Shown piece after piece: positions 6,521-11,280 of a stretch of 11,280 bases of DNA. Numbering within the stretch: the stretch's first letter is position 1; every line of letters begins with the position of its first letter. The DNA is taken from assembly GCA_934725785.1 (NCBI GenBank), contig CAKVCS010000024.1:1-11280 (forward strand), read 5' to 3'. Under the pieces are notes generated by a model, which was not told where the DNA came from, did no database searches, and worked only from the letters and a program-made list of their open reading frames with translations. Made by a program: the position numbers and the translations under genes. Source of the DNA: an uncultured Bacteroidales bacterium. GTDB lineage: Bacteria; Bacteroidota; Bacteroidia; Bacteroidales; Marinilabiliaceae.

Positions 6521-7639
6521 ATGAAAAGACAAACCATAATAATGATGGCCGCGGCCGCTGTAGCCCTTCAGGCCTGCAACGATGACAAGGGCAAGTCCGC
6601 GGTCGAGGGTGTCCTCTCCGGCGCCGGCAGCCAGAAGGTCTACCTCGAGGAGGTCGGAGTCTCCTCCTCAACGTCTGTCGTCGACTCGGCCGACGTCGAG
6701 CCCGATGGCGCTTTCCGCCTCGTGGGGAGCCTGCAGTCCGAGCCGACGTTCTATAATGTGCGGCTCGCCGACGGGCGCTCCTTCACCGTGGTGCTCGACT
6801 CCGCCCAGACGCTGCGCCTCTCGGCCGACGCCTCGGCTGCGCTCCTGCCCGGCAACGTCAAGTTCGAGGCGTCGGAGGATAACGACAACTTGCAAAAAGT
6901 GATGGTTGGGGCGTCAGCCCTCCTCGCCAAGCTCAATGACGGAAAGGCGAACGGCGACGACTTCAAGGCCTATAAGGACGACCTCTACAAGATCATTTTC
7001 TCCAACCCGCGCTCGATGGTCGGCTACTACATTGTCTTTCAGCAGATAGGCGGACAACCGCTCTACAATGTGCTTGACAAGGACGACGTCAAGGTCTTCT
7101 CTGCCGTAGCCACCTCCCTGCAGCTCGCTTACCCGACAAGCCAGCAGGTCAAGCGCCTGTGCGGCTACACCCTCCAAGGTCTCGCGGTGCAACGCCAGAA
7201 CGCGCGCCGCGACTCGCTCCTCCAGACCGCCACTAAGCTCAACTCGCCAGACCTCGCCCTGCCCGACAAGGACGGTAACGAGGTGAGGCTCACGTCGCTC
7301 CGCGGCAAGACCGTGCTCCTCTTTTTCTGGGCCGCGGCCGACGAGGCGTCGCGCAAGGCCTTCGCGCAGCTCAAGTCGACATATGGCAAGTATCGCGGCC
7401 GCGGGCTGGAGATTTACGCCGTATCCTTCGACAACGCCAAGCTCGTGTGGGAGGCAGCCACGGAAGGCACGGAATGGGTCAACGTGTGCGACCTCAACGG
7501 CCCCCAGGGCTTCGCCGCCGTGGCATACAACGTCTCGCGAATACCATCGAACTACATCATCGCGCCCGATGGCCAGCTTATCGGCAAAGACCTCTTCGGG
7601 ACGCGCCTCGACAACAAGCTGTCCGAAATTCTCCGATAG
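6521..7639 (+). CDS. DUF4369/TlpA-like thioredoxin-fold lipoprotein lacking the CxxC motif
   Basis: From the ATG at 6521 the protein has 372 residues. MKRQTIIMMAAAAVALQACN is a clear lipoprotein signal with the lipidated cysteine at C19 (LQAC), so it should be anchored in the envelope. Residues about 27-120 fit a DUF4369 domain, with the pattern of short beta strands ending DGAFRLVGS and TFYNVRLADG. A helical linker follows (about 125-240). The thioredoxin-like domain (about 241-372) starts with SPDLALPDKDGNEVRLTSL and has LLFFWAAADEAS (266-277), where a normal TlpA has FWATWCPPC: both cysteines are replaced (D274 and S277). The cis-proline loop is kept as RIPSNYIIAPDGQLIG (340-355, P342). 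The fold seems sound but disulfide chemistry is unlikely. An upstream in-frame ATG at 6431 is rejected because the promoter and the signal peptide lie after it. Confidence 0.88.
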   Translation: MKRQTIIMMAAAAVALQACNDDKGKSAVEGVLSGAGSQKVYLEEVGVSSSTSVVDSADVEPDGAFRLVGSLQSEPTFYNVRLADGRSFTVVLDSAQTLRLSADASAALLPGNVKFEASEDNDNLQKVMVGASALLAKLNDGKANGDDFKAYKDDLYKIIFSNPRSMVGYYIVFQQIGGQPLYNVLDKDDVKVFSAVATSLQLAYPTSQQVKRLCGYTLQGLAVQRQNARRDSLLQTATKLNSPDLALPDKDGNEVRLTSLRGKTVLLFFWAAADEASRKAFAQLKSTYGKYRGRGLEIYAVSFDNAKLVWEAATEGTEWVNVCDLNGPQGFAAVAYNVSRIPSNYIIAPDGQLIGKDLFGTRLDNKLSEILR

Positions 7640-7652
7640 ACCACATCGCCAT

Positions 7653-7694
7653 CCGCGCCGCGGTGCGGGCGTACGCCTGGGCTCCGCGGCGCGG
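7653..7694 (+). repeat. GC-rich inverted repeat in the gap before lpxH
   Basis: CCGCGCCGCGG (7653-7663) and CCGCGGCGCGG (7684-7694) are perfect 11-bp inverted arms. The 20-nt loop itself contains the palindrome GGCGTACGCC (7668-7677). The structure lies between the lipoprotein stop and the lpxH ATG at 7711. No T tract follows, so it is not a standard intrinsic terminator; it may shield the upstream mRNA from 3' exonucleases or limit read-through and translation of lpxH. Confidence 0.6.
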
Positions 7695-7710
7695 TCGCGC
7701 CCTACAGGCC

Positions 7711-8475
7711 ATGATATACTTCGCGTCGGACTTTCATCTGGGGGCCCCTTACATAGGTGACCGCAGGGCCCATGAGTCGCGCATCGTGCGCTGGCTCGAC
7801 TCCATTGAGCCCGACTGCGAGGCGCTCTACATACTTGGCGACATTTTCGACTACTGGTTCGAGTATCGGACGGTCATACCGCGCGGCTTCGTCCGTTTCC
7901 AGGCCAAGATTGCGCATATGGTCGACCGTGGGGTCGACGTCCACTTCTTCACGGGGAACCATGACGTCTGGATGTTCGACTATCTGCCCGCCGAGCTGGG
8001 CGTGAAGGTGCACACTGGCCCGCTCGAGGTATCCCTCTCCGGCAAGAAGTTCCTCGTAGGCCATGGCGATGACATAGGCTACGACAGGTGGTACCACCTC
8101 CTCATGTGGGCGTTCCACAACAAGTACCTCCAAGCCTGCTACAGGTGGGTCCACCCCGACCTCGCCGGGTGGGTGGCTACAACGTGGAGCCATAAAAGCC
8201 GCATGGGGCACTATGCCGACGAGCGGCGGAAAGGCCGCGGCGTGGCCGATGTTGACAAGGAGTTCCAGGTCAGGTACGCCCGCCGTCTTGTGGAAGGCGG
8301 GTCCGATGCGGACTTTTTCATTTTCGGACACCGCCACGAGGTGATAGACGCTCCGGCCGGCCCGGCCGGACAGCGAGTGCTGGTGATAGGCGACTGGATA
8401 AGGAACTTCTCCTATGCGGTGTTTGATGGTAATGATGTGAAAATTATCAGGTATGAAGACTCCCGAGTACTCTAA
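7711..8475 (+). CDS. lpxH: UDP-2,3-diacylglucosamine diphosphatase (LpxH-like metallophosphoesterase)
   Basis: The protein is 254 residues from the ATG at 7711. It is a calcineurin-like phosphoesterase with all metal motifs: SDFHLG (6-11, D7 and H9), GDIFDYWFEY (43-52, D44), GNHD (82-85), GHGDD (117-121) and GHRH (206-209). The length, the GDIFDYWFEY segment and the tail ending GDWI (227-230) fit the LpxH family rather than generic phosphatases. LpxH hydrolyses UDP-2,3-diacylglucosamine to lipid X at the inner face of the cytoplasmic membrane in lipid A synthesis. The frame is open far upstream (to 7447), but that extension overlaps the preceding gene, and the homologous start MIYFASDFHLG is at 7711. 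It is probably co-transcribed with the lipoprotein gene before it. The small membrane-protein gene behind it starts inside its last codons. Confidence 0.83.
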   Translation: MIYFASDFHLGAPYIGDRRAHESRIVRWLDSIEPDCEALYILGDIFDYWFEYRTVIPRGFVRFQAKIAHMVDRGVDVHFFTGNHDVWMFDYLPAELGVKVHTGPLEVSLSGKKFLVGHGDDIGYDRWYHLLMWAFHNKYLQACYRWVHPDLAGWVATTWSHKSRMGHYADERRKGRGVADVDKEFQVRYARRLVEGGSDADFFIFGHRHEVIDAPAGPAGQRVLVIGDWIRNFSYAVFDGNDVKIIRYEDSRVL

Positions 8476-8785
8476 GGATATATCAACGGCGGCCTACGTC
8501 CTGCCCATAGGCTGGGCTGTGGCCTACGCCATGCGCAGGGTTGGGGTCGATGGGTCGGAGTTCACCGCGTTCCACCTCCGGCAGGCGTTCGGCCTCTCTC
8601 TCTTCGAGATTCTGTGCTACATCATCCTGGTCAAGGGGGTCGACAGCGTCGCTGTCAACAGCGCGCTCACGCTTATCGTGTTCTCACTCTCGTTCATAGG
8701 GGTGCGCGGCGTGCGCAAGGGGCTCATGCGGTATCAGCCGCTTCTCGGGCGCCGCTTCGACGTGTGGTTCTCTTTCATAAAGTAG
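8453..8785 (+). CDS. Small DUF4870-like membrane protein
   Basis: This is a 110-residue protein with three likely membrane segments: about 12-27 (TAAYVLPIGWAVAYAM), 47-62 (GLSLFEILCYIILVKG) and 67-85. The segment EFTAFHLRQAFGLSL (36-50) is the hallmark of DUF4870/Tic20-like small membrane proteins, in which a conserved FHxxQ motif follows the first helix. Function is unknown; similar Bacteroidetes proteins are often annotated only as import component proteins, and I make no transport claim. Its ATG lies 23 nt before the end of lpxH, in a different frame, which suggests translational coupling. Only 12 nt separate its stop from the stop of the convergent BFN gene, and I see no terminator hairpin between them. 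Confidence 0.75.
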   Translation: MKTPEYSKDISTAAYVLPIGWAVAYAMRRVGVDGSEFTAFHLRQAFGLSLFEILCYIILVKGVDSVAVNSALTLIVFSLSFIGVRGVRKGLMRYQPLLGRRFDVWFSFIK

Positions 8786-8797
8786 CCGTGCAGGCCG

Positions 8798-9370
8798 CTA
8801 AGGCAATCCGCGCCGGCTCAGCTCATCCTTTATCTTCTGCGCGCTCTCGTAGTCCTCGCGGTTCACTGCCTCGTCAAGCCTCATGCGCAGGGTCTCCGTC
8901 GGCATGCTCTCAATTGGCAGGCTCCGCCCGCCGCCACGCTCGTCCTCGTCACCGGTCTCTTGCCCGTTGACCATCCTCAGGACACCCTCCCTCGCGAATA
9001 TAGGGGCCTGGCAGCGCAAGGCGAGGGCCACGGCGTCCGACGTCCTCGCGTCGAAGCACAGCGGCGCTCCCCCACTCTCGCACACTATTGTCGATTTGAA
9101 GAAGCCGCCCTCCAGCTCGTCTATTATCACGCGGCTCACCTCGGCGCCGAGCGAGTGGAGCATCTTGGCCATCAGGTCGTGGGCCAGTGGGCGCGGCAGC
9201 CTCACGCCCTCCATGTACACGGCTATAGACTGAGCCTCGGTCAGCCCCACGGCCATCGCCAGCCGCCTGCGCCCCGTTATCTCTCGGAGCACAAGGTTAT
9301 ACGAGGTCGGCGTGCTGCCGTCTATTATGGCTGCCACGCGCAGCGCCACAAGCGAGTCGTCCCTTCTCAT
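8798..9370 (-). CDS. Bifunctional nuclease family (BFN/DUF151) protein with C-terminal UVR motif
   Basis: From the ATG at 9370-9368 the protein has 190 residues. Residues about 5-135 form a BFN (DUF151) domain: VGLTEAQSIAVYMEG (41-55), PRPLAHDLM (59-67) and CFDARTSDAVALALRC (105-120) are its conserved blocks. After a glycine- and acid-rich linker (136-150), residues about 158-188 form a UVR motif (LRMRLDEAVNREDYESAQKI, then KDELSRRG) like those in UvrB and UvrC. Plant and some bacterial BFN proteins have been reported as nucleases, but the bacterial role is poorly defined, so DNA repair is only a hint from the UVR motif. A GTG at 9433 would add 21 residues with no family similarity; the likely promoter falls inside that stretch, so the ATG at 9370 is preferred. 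Confidence 0.87.
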   Translation of the reverse strand: MRRDDSLVALRVAAIIDGSTPTSYNLVLREITGRRRLAMAVGLTEAQSIAVYMEGVRLPRPLAHDLMAKMLHSLGAEVSRVIIDELEGGFFKSTIVCESGGAPLCFDARTSDAVALALRCQAPIFAREGVLRMVNGQETGDEDERGGGRSLPIESMPTETLRMRLDEAVNREDYESAQKIKDELSRRGLP

Positions 9371-9390
9371 CGAACCTGTGTTTTGCGGCT

Positions 9391-9421
9391 TGAAGATAGC
9401 GTTTTTAGCCCGAAACCCAAT
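9391..9421 (-). promoter_or_regulatory. Possible promoter for the BFN-UVR gene
   Basis: On the minus strand ATTG (9421-9418) and TATCTTCA (9398-9391) are 19 nt apart, near the Bacteroidetes -33 and -7 pattern but with one and two mismatches. It would start transcription about 15-20 nt before the ATG at 9370, supporting that start codon over the GTG at 9433. Confidence 0.35.
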
Positions 9422-9427
9422 CTCATA

Positions 9428-9459
9428 TTTCACTTTTTCAATTTAATGCGCTAAATTCG
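9428..9459 (+). promoter_or_regulatory. Possible promoter for rplU-rpmA
   Basis: TTTC (9428-9431) and TAAATTCG (9452-9459) each differ by one base from the Bacteroidetes -33 and -7 boxes and are 20 nt apart. This would give a leader of about 110 nt before rplU. It lies close to the divergent BFN promoter, so the two may compete. Confidence 0.4.
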
Positions 9460-9504
9460 CGCTCGTTAAGTCTGTACGGCTCTTCTTAAGCGTTGCCGGC
9501 TCGC

Positions 9505-9551
9505 CCAGCGGCTTCTCCCGCGGCTCCGCCTGGCATCCGCCTGCAGGCATC
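9505..9551 (+). repeat. Structured segment with short tandem repeat in the rplU leader
   Basis: CCAGCGG (9505-9511) can pair with CCGCCTGG (9526-9533), leaving one bulged C, to form a 7-bp stem. Overlapping this, CCGCCTGGCATC (9526-9537) recurs as CCGCCTGcaGGCATC (9537-9551), an imperfect tandem copy that contains the palindrome GCCTGCAGGC (9539-9548). Ribosomal protein leaders are often autoregulatory, but I cannot match this one to a named leader family. Confidence 0.4.
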
Positions 9552-9575
9552 ATCTTTTACATCTTACAACGTAAA

Positions 9576-9893
9576 ATGTACGCAATCGTTGAAATTGCTG
9601 GTCAGCAATTCAAAGTTCAGAAGGACGCAACGCTCTTCGTCCACCATCTTCCCGAGAAGAACGAGGGCGACAGCGTCGAGTTCGACAAGGTTCTCCTCAT
9701 CGACAATGATGGCCAGGTGACCATCGGCGCTCCCGCCATCTCCGGCGCTAAGGTGTCCGCCAAGGTACTCCAGCCTCTCGTCAAGGGCGACAAGGTCATC
9801 GTCTTCAAGAAGCGCCGCCGCAAGGGCTATCAGAAGAAGAACGGCCACCGTCAGCAGTTCACCCAGATTCAGATCGAGAACATCATCGGTTAA
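9576..9893 (+). CDS. rplU: 50S ribosomal protein L21
   Basis: At 105 residues this is the normal size for L21. It starts MYAIVEIAGQQFKV, the family signature start, and continues with VEFDKVLLIDNDGQVTIGAP and the basic block KKRRRKGYQKKNGHRQ (78-93) ahead of a closing QFTQIQIENI. L21 binds 23S rRNA in the large subunit. A short inverted repeat TTTTAC (9555-9560) / GTAAAA (9571-9576) touches the start codon. rpmA follows after 27 nt, the usual L21-L27 pairing. The A-rich sequence before the ATG and the lack of a Shine-Dalgarno box are typical of Bacteroidetes. Confidence 0.98.
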   Translation: MYAIVEIAGQQFKVQKDATLFVHHLPEKNEGDSVEFDKVLLIDNDGQVTIGAPAISGAKVSAKVLQPLVKGDKVIVFKKRRRKGYQKKNGHRQQFTQIQIENIIG

Positions 9894-9920
9894 TCCCTAA
9901 CCCCTTAAAGTAATAACAGC

Positions 9921-10193
9921 ATGGCACACAAAAAAGGTCAAGGTAGTTCTAAGAACGGCCGTGACAGCGAAAGCAAACGACTTGGCCTGAAGCTTTTCGG
10001 CGGTCAGGCTTGCAAGGCTGGCAACATCATCCTTCGCCAGCGTGGCACTAAGCATCACCCCGGCGAGAATGTCGGCATCGGCAAGGACCACACCATCTTC
10101 GCGCTCGTCGACGGAACCGTCAAGTTCGTCAAGAAGGCCGAGGGCCGTTCCTTCGTCTCCGTCATCCCCGCTCAGGCGGAGGCTGCTGAGTAA
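9921..10193 (+). CDS. rpmA: 50S ribosomal protein L27
   Basis: This 90-residue protein starts MAHKKGQGSSKNGRDSESKR, the classic L27 N-terminus that reaches toward the peptidyl-transferase centre, followed by LGLKLFGGQACKAGNIILRQRG and HHPGENVGIGKDHTIFA. It has no N-terminal extension of the kind that is cleaved in Firmicutes. It is co-transcribed with rplU and followed by an intrinsic terminator. The A- and E-rich tail (QAEAAE) is unremarkable. Confidence 0.98.
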   Translation: MAHKKGQGSSKNGRDSESKRLGLKLFGGQACKAGNIILRQRGTKHHPGENVGIGKDHTIFALVDGTVKFVKKAEGRSFVSVIPAQAEAAE

Positions 10194-10227
10194 GCTCGCT
10201 CGGAGACTTAGAACATCTCAAATCATC

Positions 10228-10288
10228 AACTCCCGCACGCTGCCATCTCAGCTTCTTGAGACACGCAGGGGGCGGGAGTTCTCTTTTT
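10228..10288 (+). terminator. Intrinsic terminator of the rplU-rpmA operon
   Basis: AACTCCCGC (10228-10236) pairs with GCGGGAGTT (10272-10280) over 9 bp. The 35-nt loop can fold further, with CTGC/GCAG (10240-10243, 10265-10268) and TCTCA/TGAGA (10246-10250, 10257-10261), making a long composite hairpin. A T-rich tract (TTCTCTTTTT) ends it at 10288. It lies 34 nt past the rpmA stop. Confidence 0.82.
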
Positions 10289-10314
10289 GCTCAGCCCTAC
10301 GGTAATGGCTGAGC
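10289..10314 (+). repeat. Second hairpin directly behind the rpmA terminator
   Basis: GCTCAGCC (10289-10296) and GGCTGAGC (10307-10314) form a perfect 8-bp stem with a 10-nt loop, starting at the first base after the T tract of the terminator. No T tract follows on either strand. It may be a back-up stop, a processing site or a leader element of serS. Confidence 0.5.
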
Positions 10315-10339
10315 GGAATGTATGTATCGTATTTTGCCA

Positions 10340-10386
10340 GGCGGGGCCGCATAACCGCGCGGCGGTCGAGCGGTTTCCCCCCCGCC
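10340..10386 (+). repeat. Nested GC-rich stem-loop in the serS leader
   Basis: GGCGGGG (10340-10346) pairs with CCCCGCC (10380-10386), and inside it ACCGC (10354-10358) pairs with GCGGT (10362-10366). The structure ends 16 nt before the serS ATG and has no T tract, so it is not an intrinsic terminator. It could affect serS translation. It shows no sign of the conserved T-box sequence. Confidence 0.45.
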
Positions 10387-10402
10387 ATCAACACTTAAGA
10401 TA

Positions 10403-11280
10403 ATGCTTACCCTAAAGCTCATTCAAGAACAGAAGGATTTCGTCATTGAGCGTCTCAAGGTCAAGAACTTCGACGCGACGGCTATCGTCGACGAGATCAT
10501 TGCGCTGGACAATCAGCGCAAGCAGCAGCAGACCGAGGCCGAGGCTATTCAGCAGCAGATGAACGCCATCTCCAAGTCCGTCGGACAGCTCATGAAGGAG
10601 GGCAAGAAGGCCGAGGCCGACGAGGCCAAGGCCGAGACCGCCAAGCTCAAGGAGCAGGTCAGGGACCTCGACCAGAAGCAGAAGGAGACCGGCGACGCCC
10701 TCTTGGCCAAACTCGTCCTGCTGCCCAACCTCCCAGCGCAGATCGTGCCGCCAGGCAAGACGGCCGCCGACAACCAGATCGTCTACTGCTCCGTCGACAA
10801 GGAGCCCGAGCTGCCCGAGGGCTCGCAACCCCACTGGGAGCTCATCAAGAAATACGACATCATAGACTTCGACCTCGGCACCAAGGTCACGGGGGCCGGC
10901 TTCCCGTTCTACAAGGGCAAGGGCGCAAAGCTCCAGCGCGCGCTCATATCATTCTTCCTCGACAACGCCATCGCCGCCGGATACCAGGAGGTGCAGCCTC
11001 CCCTCATGGTCAACGAGGCCTCCGGATTCGGCACGGGCCAGATTCCCGACAAGGAGGGGCAGATGTACCACGTCAACCTCGACAACTTCTACCTCATCCC
11101 GACGGCCGAAGTGCCTGTCACCAACATCTACCGCGACGTGATCCTCAAGAGCTCCGACTTCCCTGTCAAAAACTGCGCATACTCGCAGTGCTTCCGCCGC
11201 GAGGCCGGCTCTTGGGGCGCCGACGTCAGGGGCTTGAACAGGCTTCACCAGTTCGACAAGGTCGAGATCGTCCGCCTGTC
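10403..11280 (+). CDS. serS: Seryl-tRNA synthetase, N-terminal part (runs off the window)
   Basis: 292 codons are visible; a full SerRS has about 420-430. Residues 1-110 form the long coiled-coil tRNA-binding arm (MLTLKLIQEQKDFVIERL, then a Q-, K- and E-rich helical pair). The class II catalytic core follows: GAGFPFYKGKGAKLQRALI (164-182), the serine-binding TAEVP (234-238), and motif 2 as FRREAGSWGADVRGLNR with HQFDKVE after it (264-288, R265). It charges tRNA-Ser with serine in the cytoplasm. Tryptophan at position 271 (GSWGAD) stands where many SerRS have A, a conservative local change. The start MLTLKLI fits the family, and the preceding bases are A-rich (cttaagata). The 209-nt gap before it holds the rpmA terminator and two further hairpins but no convincing promoter. 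Confidence 0.97.
   Translation, partial: MLTLKLIQEQKDFVIERLKVKNFDATAIVDEIIALDNQRKQQQTEAEAIQQQMNAISKSVGQLMKEGKKAEADEAKAETAKLKEQVRDLDQKQKETGDALLAKLVLLPNLPAQIVPPGKTAADNQIVYCSVDKEPELPEGSQPHWELIKKYDIIDFDLGTKVTGAGFPFYKGKGAKLQRALISFFLDNAIAAGYQEVQPPLMVNEASGFGTGQIPDKEGQMYHVNLDNFYLIPTAEVPVTNIYRDVILKSSDFPVKNCAYSQCFRREAGSWGADVRGLNRLHQFDKVEIVRL

Noticed and set aside
7653..7694. GC-rich inverted repeat as an intrinsic terminator
   Set aside because: No T tract follows on the plus strand, and on the minus strand there is no gene that would need it; it is kept only as a repeat.
7447..7710. Extended N-terminus for lpxH
   Set aside because: It would overlap the lipoprotein gene by almost 200 nt in another frame and encodes an Arg-rich shadow sequence; the metallophosphoesterase fold begins at MIYFASDFHLG.
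9371..9433. GTG at 9433-9431 as the start of the BFN gene
   Set aside because: The 21 extra residues have no family similarity, and promoter-like boxes lie inside this stretch; the ATG at 9370 gives the expected BFN start.
10330..10336. TATTTTG as a -7 box for serS
   Set aside because: It is one base short of TAnnTTTG and no TTTG lies about 20 nt upstream; the match is too weak to call a promoter.
1..11280. CRISPR array, insertion sequence, tRNA or prophage genes
   Set aside because: No regularly spaced repeats, transposase or integrase motifs, terminal repeats with target duplications, or tRNA cloverleaf sequences were seen in reading the window; the genes are housekeeping and envelope genes.

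Overview
The window is an ordinary, densely packed stretch of a GC-rich Bacteroidetes chromosome, most likely Bacteroidales. Three things point there. Start codons are preceded by A-rich stretches rather than Shine-Dalgarno boxes. Promoter-like sites fit the Bacteroidetes pattern (TTTG, about 20 nt, TAnnTTTG) rather than sigma70 boxes. The gene families (M16 protease, DUF4369/thioredoxin-fold lipoproteins, Bacteroidetes-type LpxH, BFN-UVR protein) are typical of that phylum. Codon use is GC-rich but freely uses ATA (Ile) and AGG (Arg). Assignment below the order is a guess (a Muribaculaceae-like gut lineage would fit). No CRISPR array, insertion sequence, prophage, tRNA or rRNA is visible.

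Layout. At the left edge, on the minus strand, is the 5' part of a secreted M16 zinc protease (1-730). A 237-nt divergent intergenic region follows, then a DUF2167 membrane-anchored protein (968-1981) closed by a very strong intrinsic terminator. Next is an arginine operon, argB-argE-argH (2131-5398). It has a good promoter whose -7 box lies inside an 11-bp inverted repeat, which looks like an operator. The ATGA overlap at the end of argH couples it to a degenerate thioredoxin-fold lipoprotein (5395-6453). A second, related lipoprotein (6521-7639) has its own promoter, placed across the end of the first. It is followed by lpxH (lipid A synthesis) and a small DUF4870-like membrane protein that overlaps lpxH.

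Convergent to that block, on the minus strand, is a bifunctional-nuclease (BFN/DUF151) protein with a UVR motif (8798-9370). Divergent from it is the ribosomal pair rplU-rpmA (9576-10193), with a structured leader and a terminator. The window ends inside serS, seryl-tRNA synthetase (10403 to the edge), which also has a structured GC-rich leader.

Together the genes cover late arginine synthesis (probably through N-succinyl rather than N-acetyl intermediates, as known in Bacteroides fragilis), envelope biogenesis and translation. I see no clearly new multi-gene system. The points most worth a second look are the argB operator, the tandem thioredoxin-fold lipoproteins that have both lost the CxxC cysteines, and several unexplained inverted repeats in leaders and gaps. 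No gene-free stretch exceeds 300 bases; the three longest (731-967, 9371-9575, 10194-10402) are described by the regulatory features listed.
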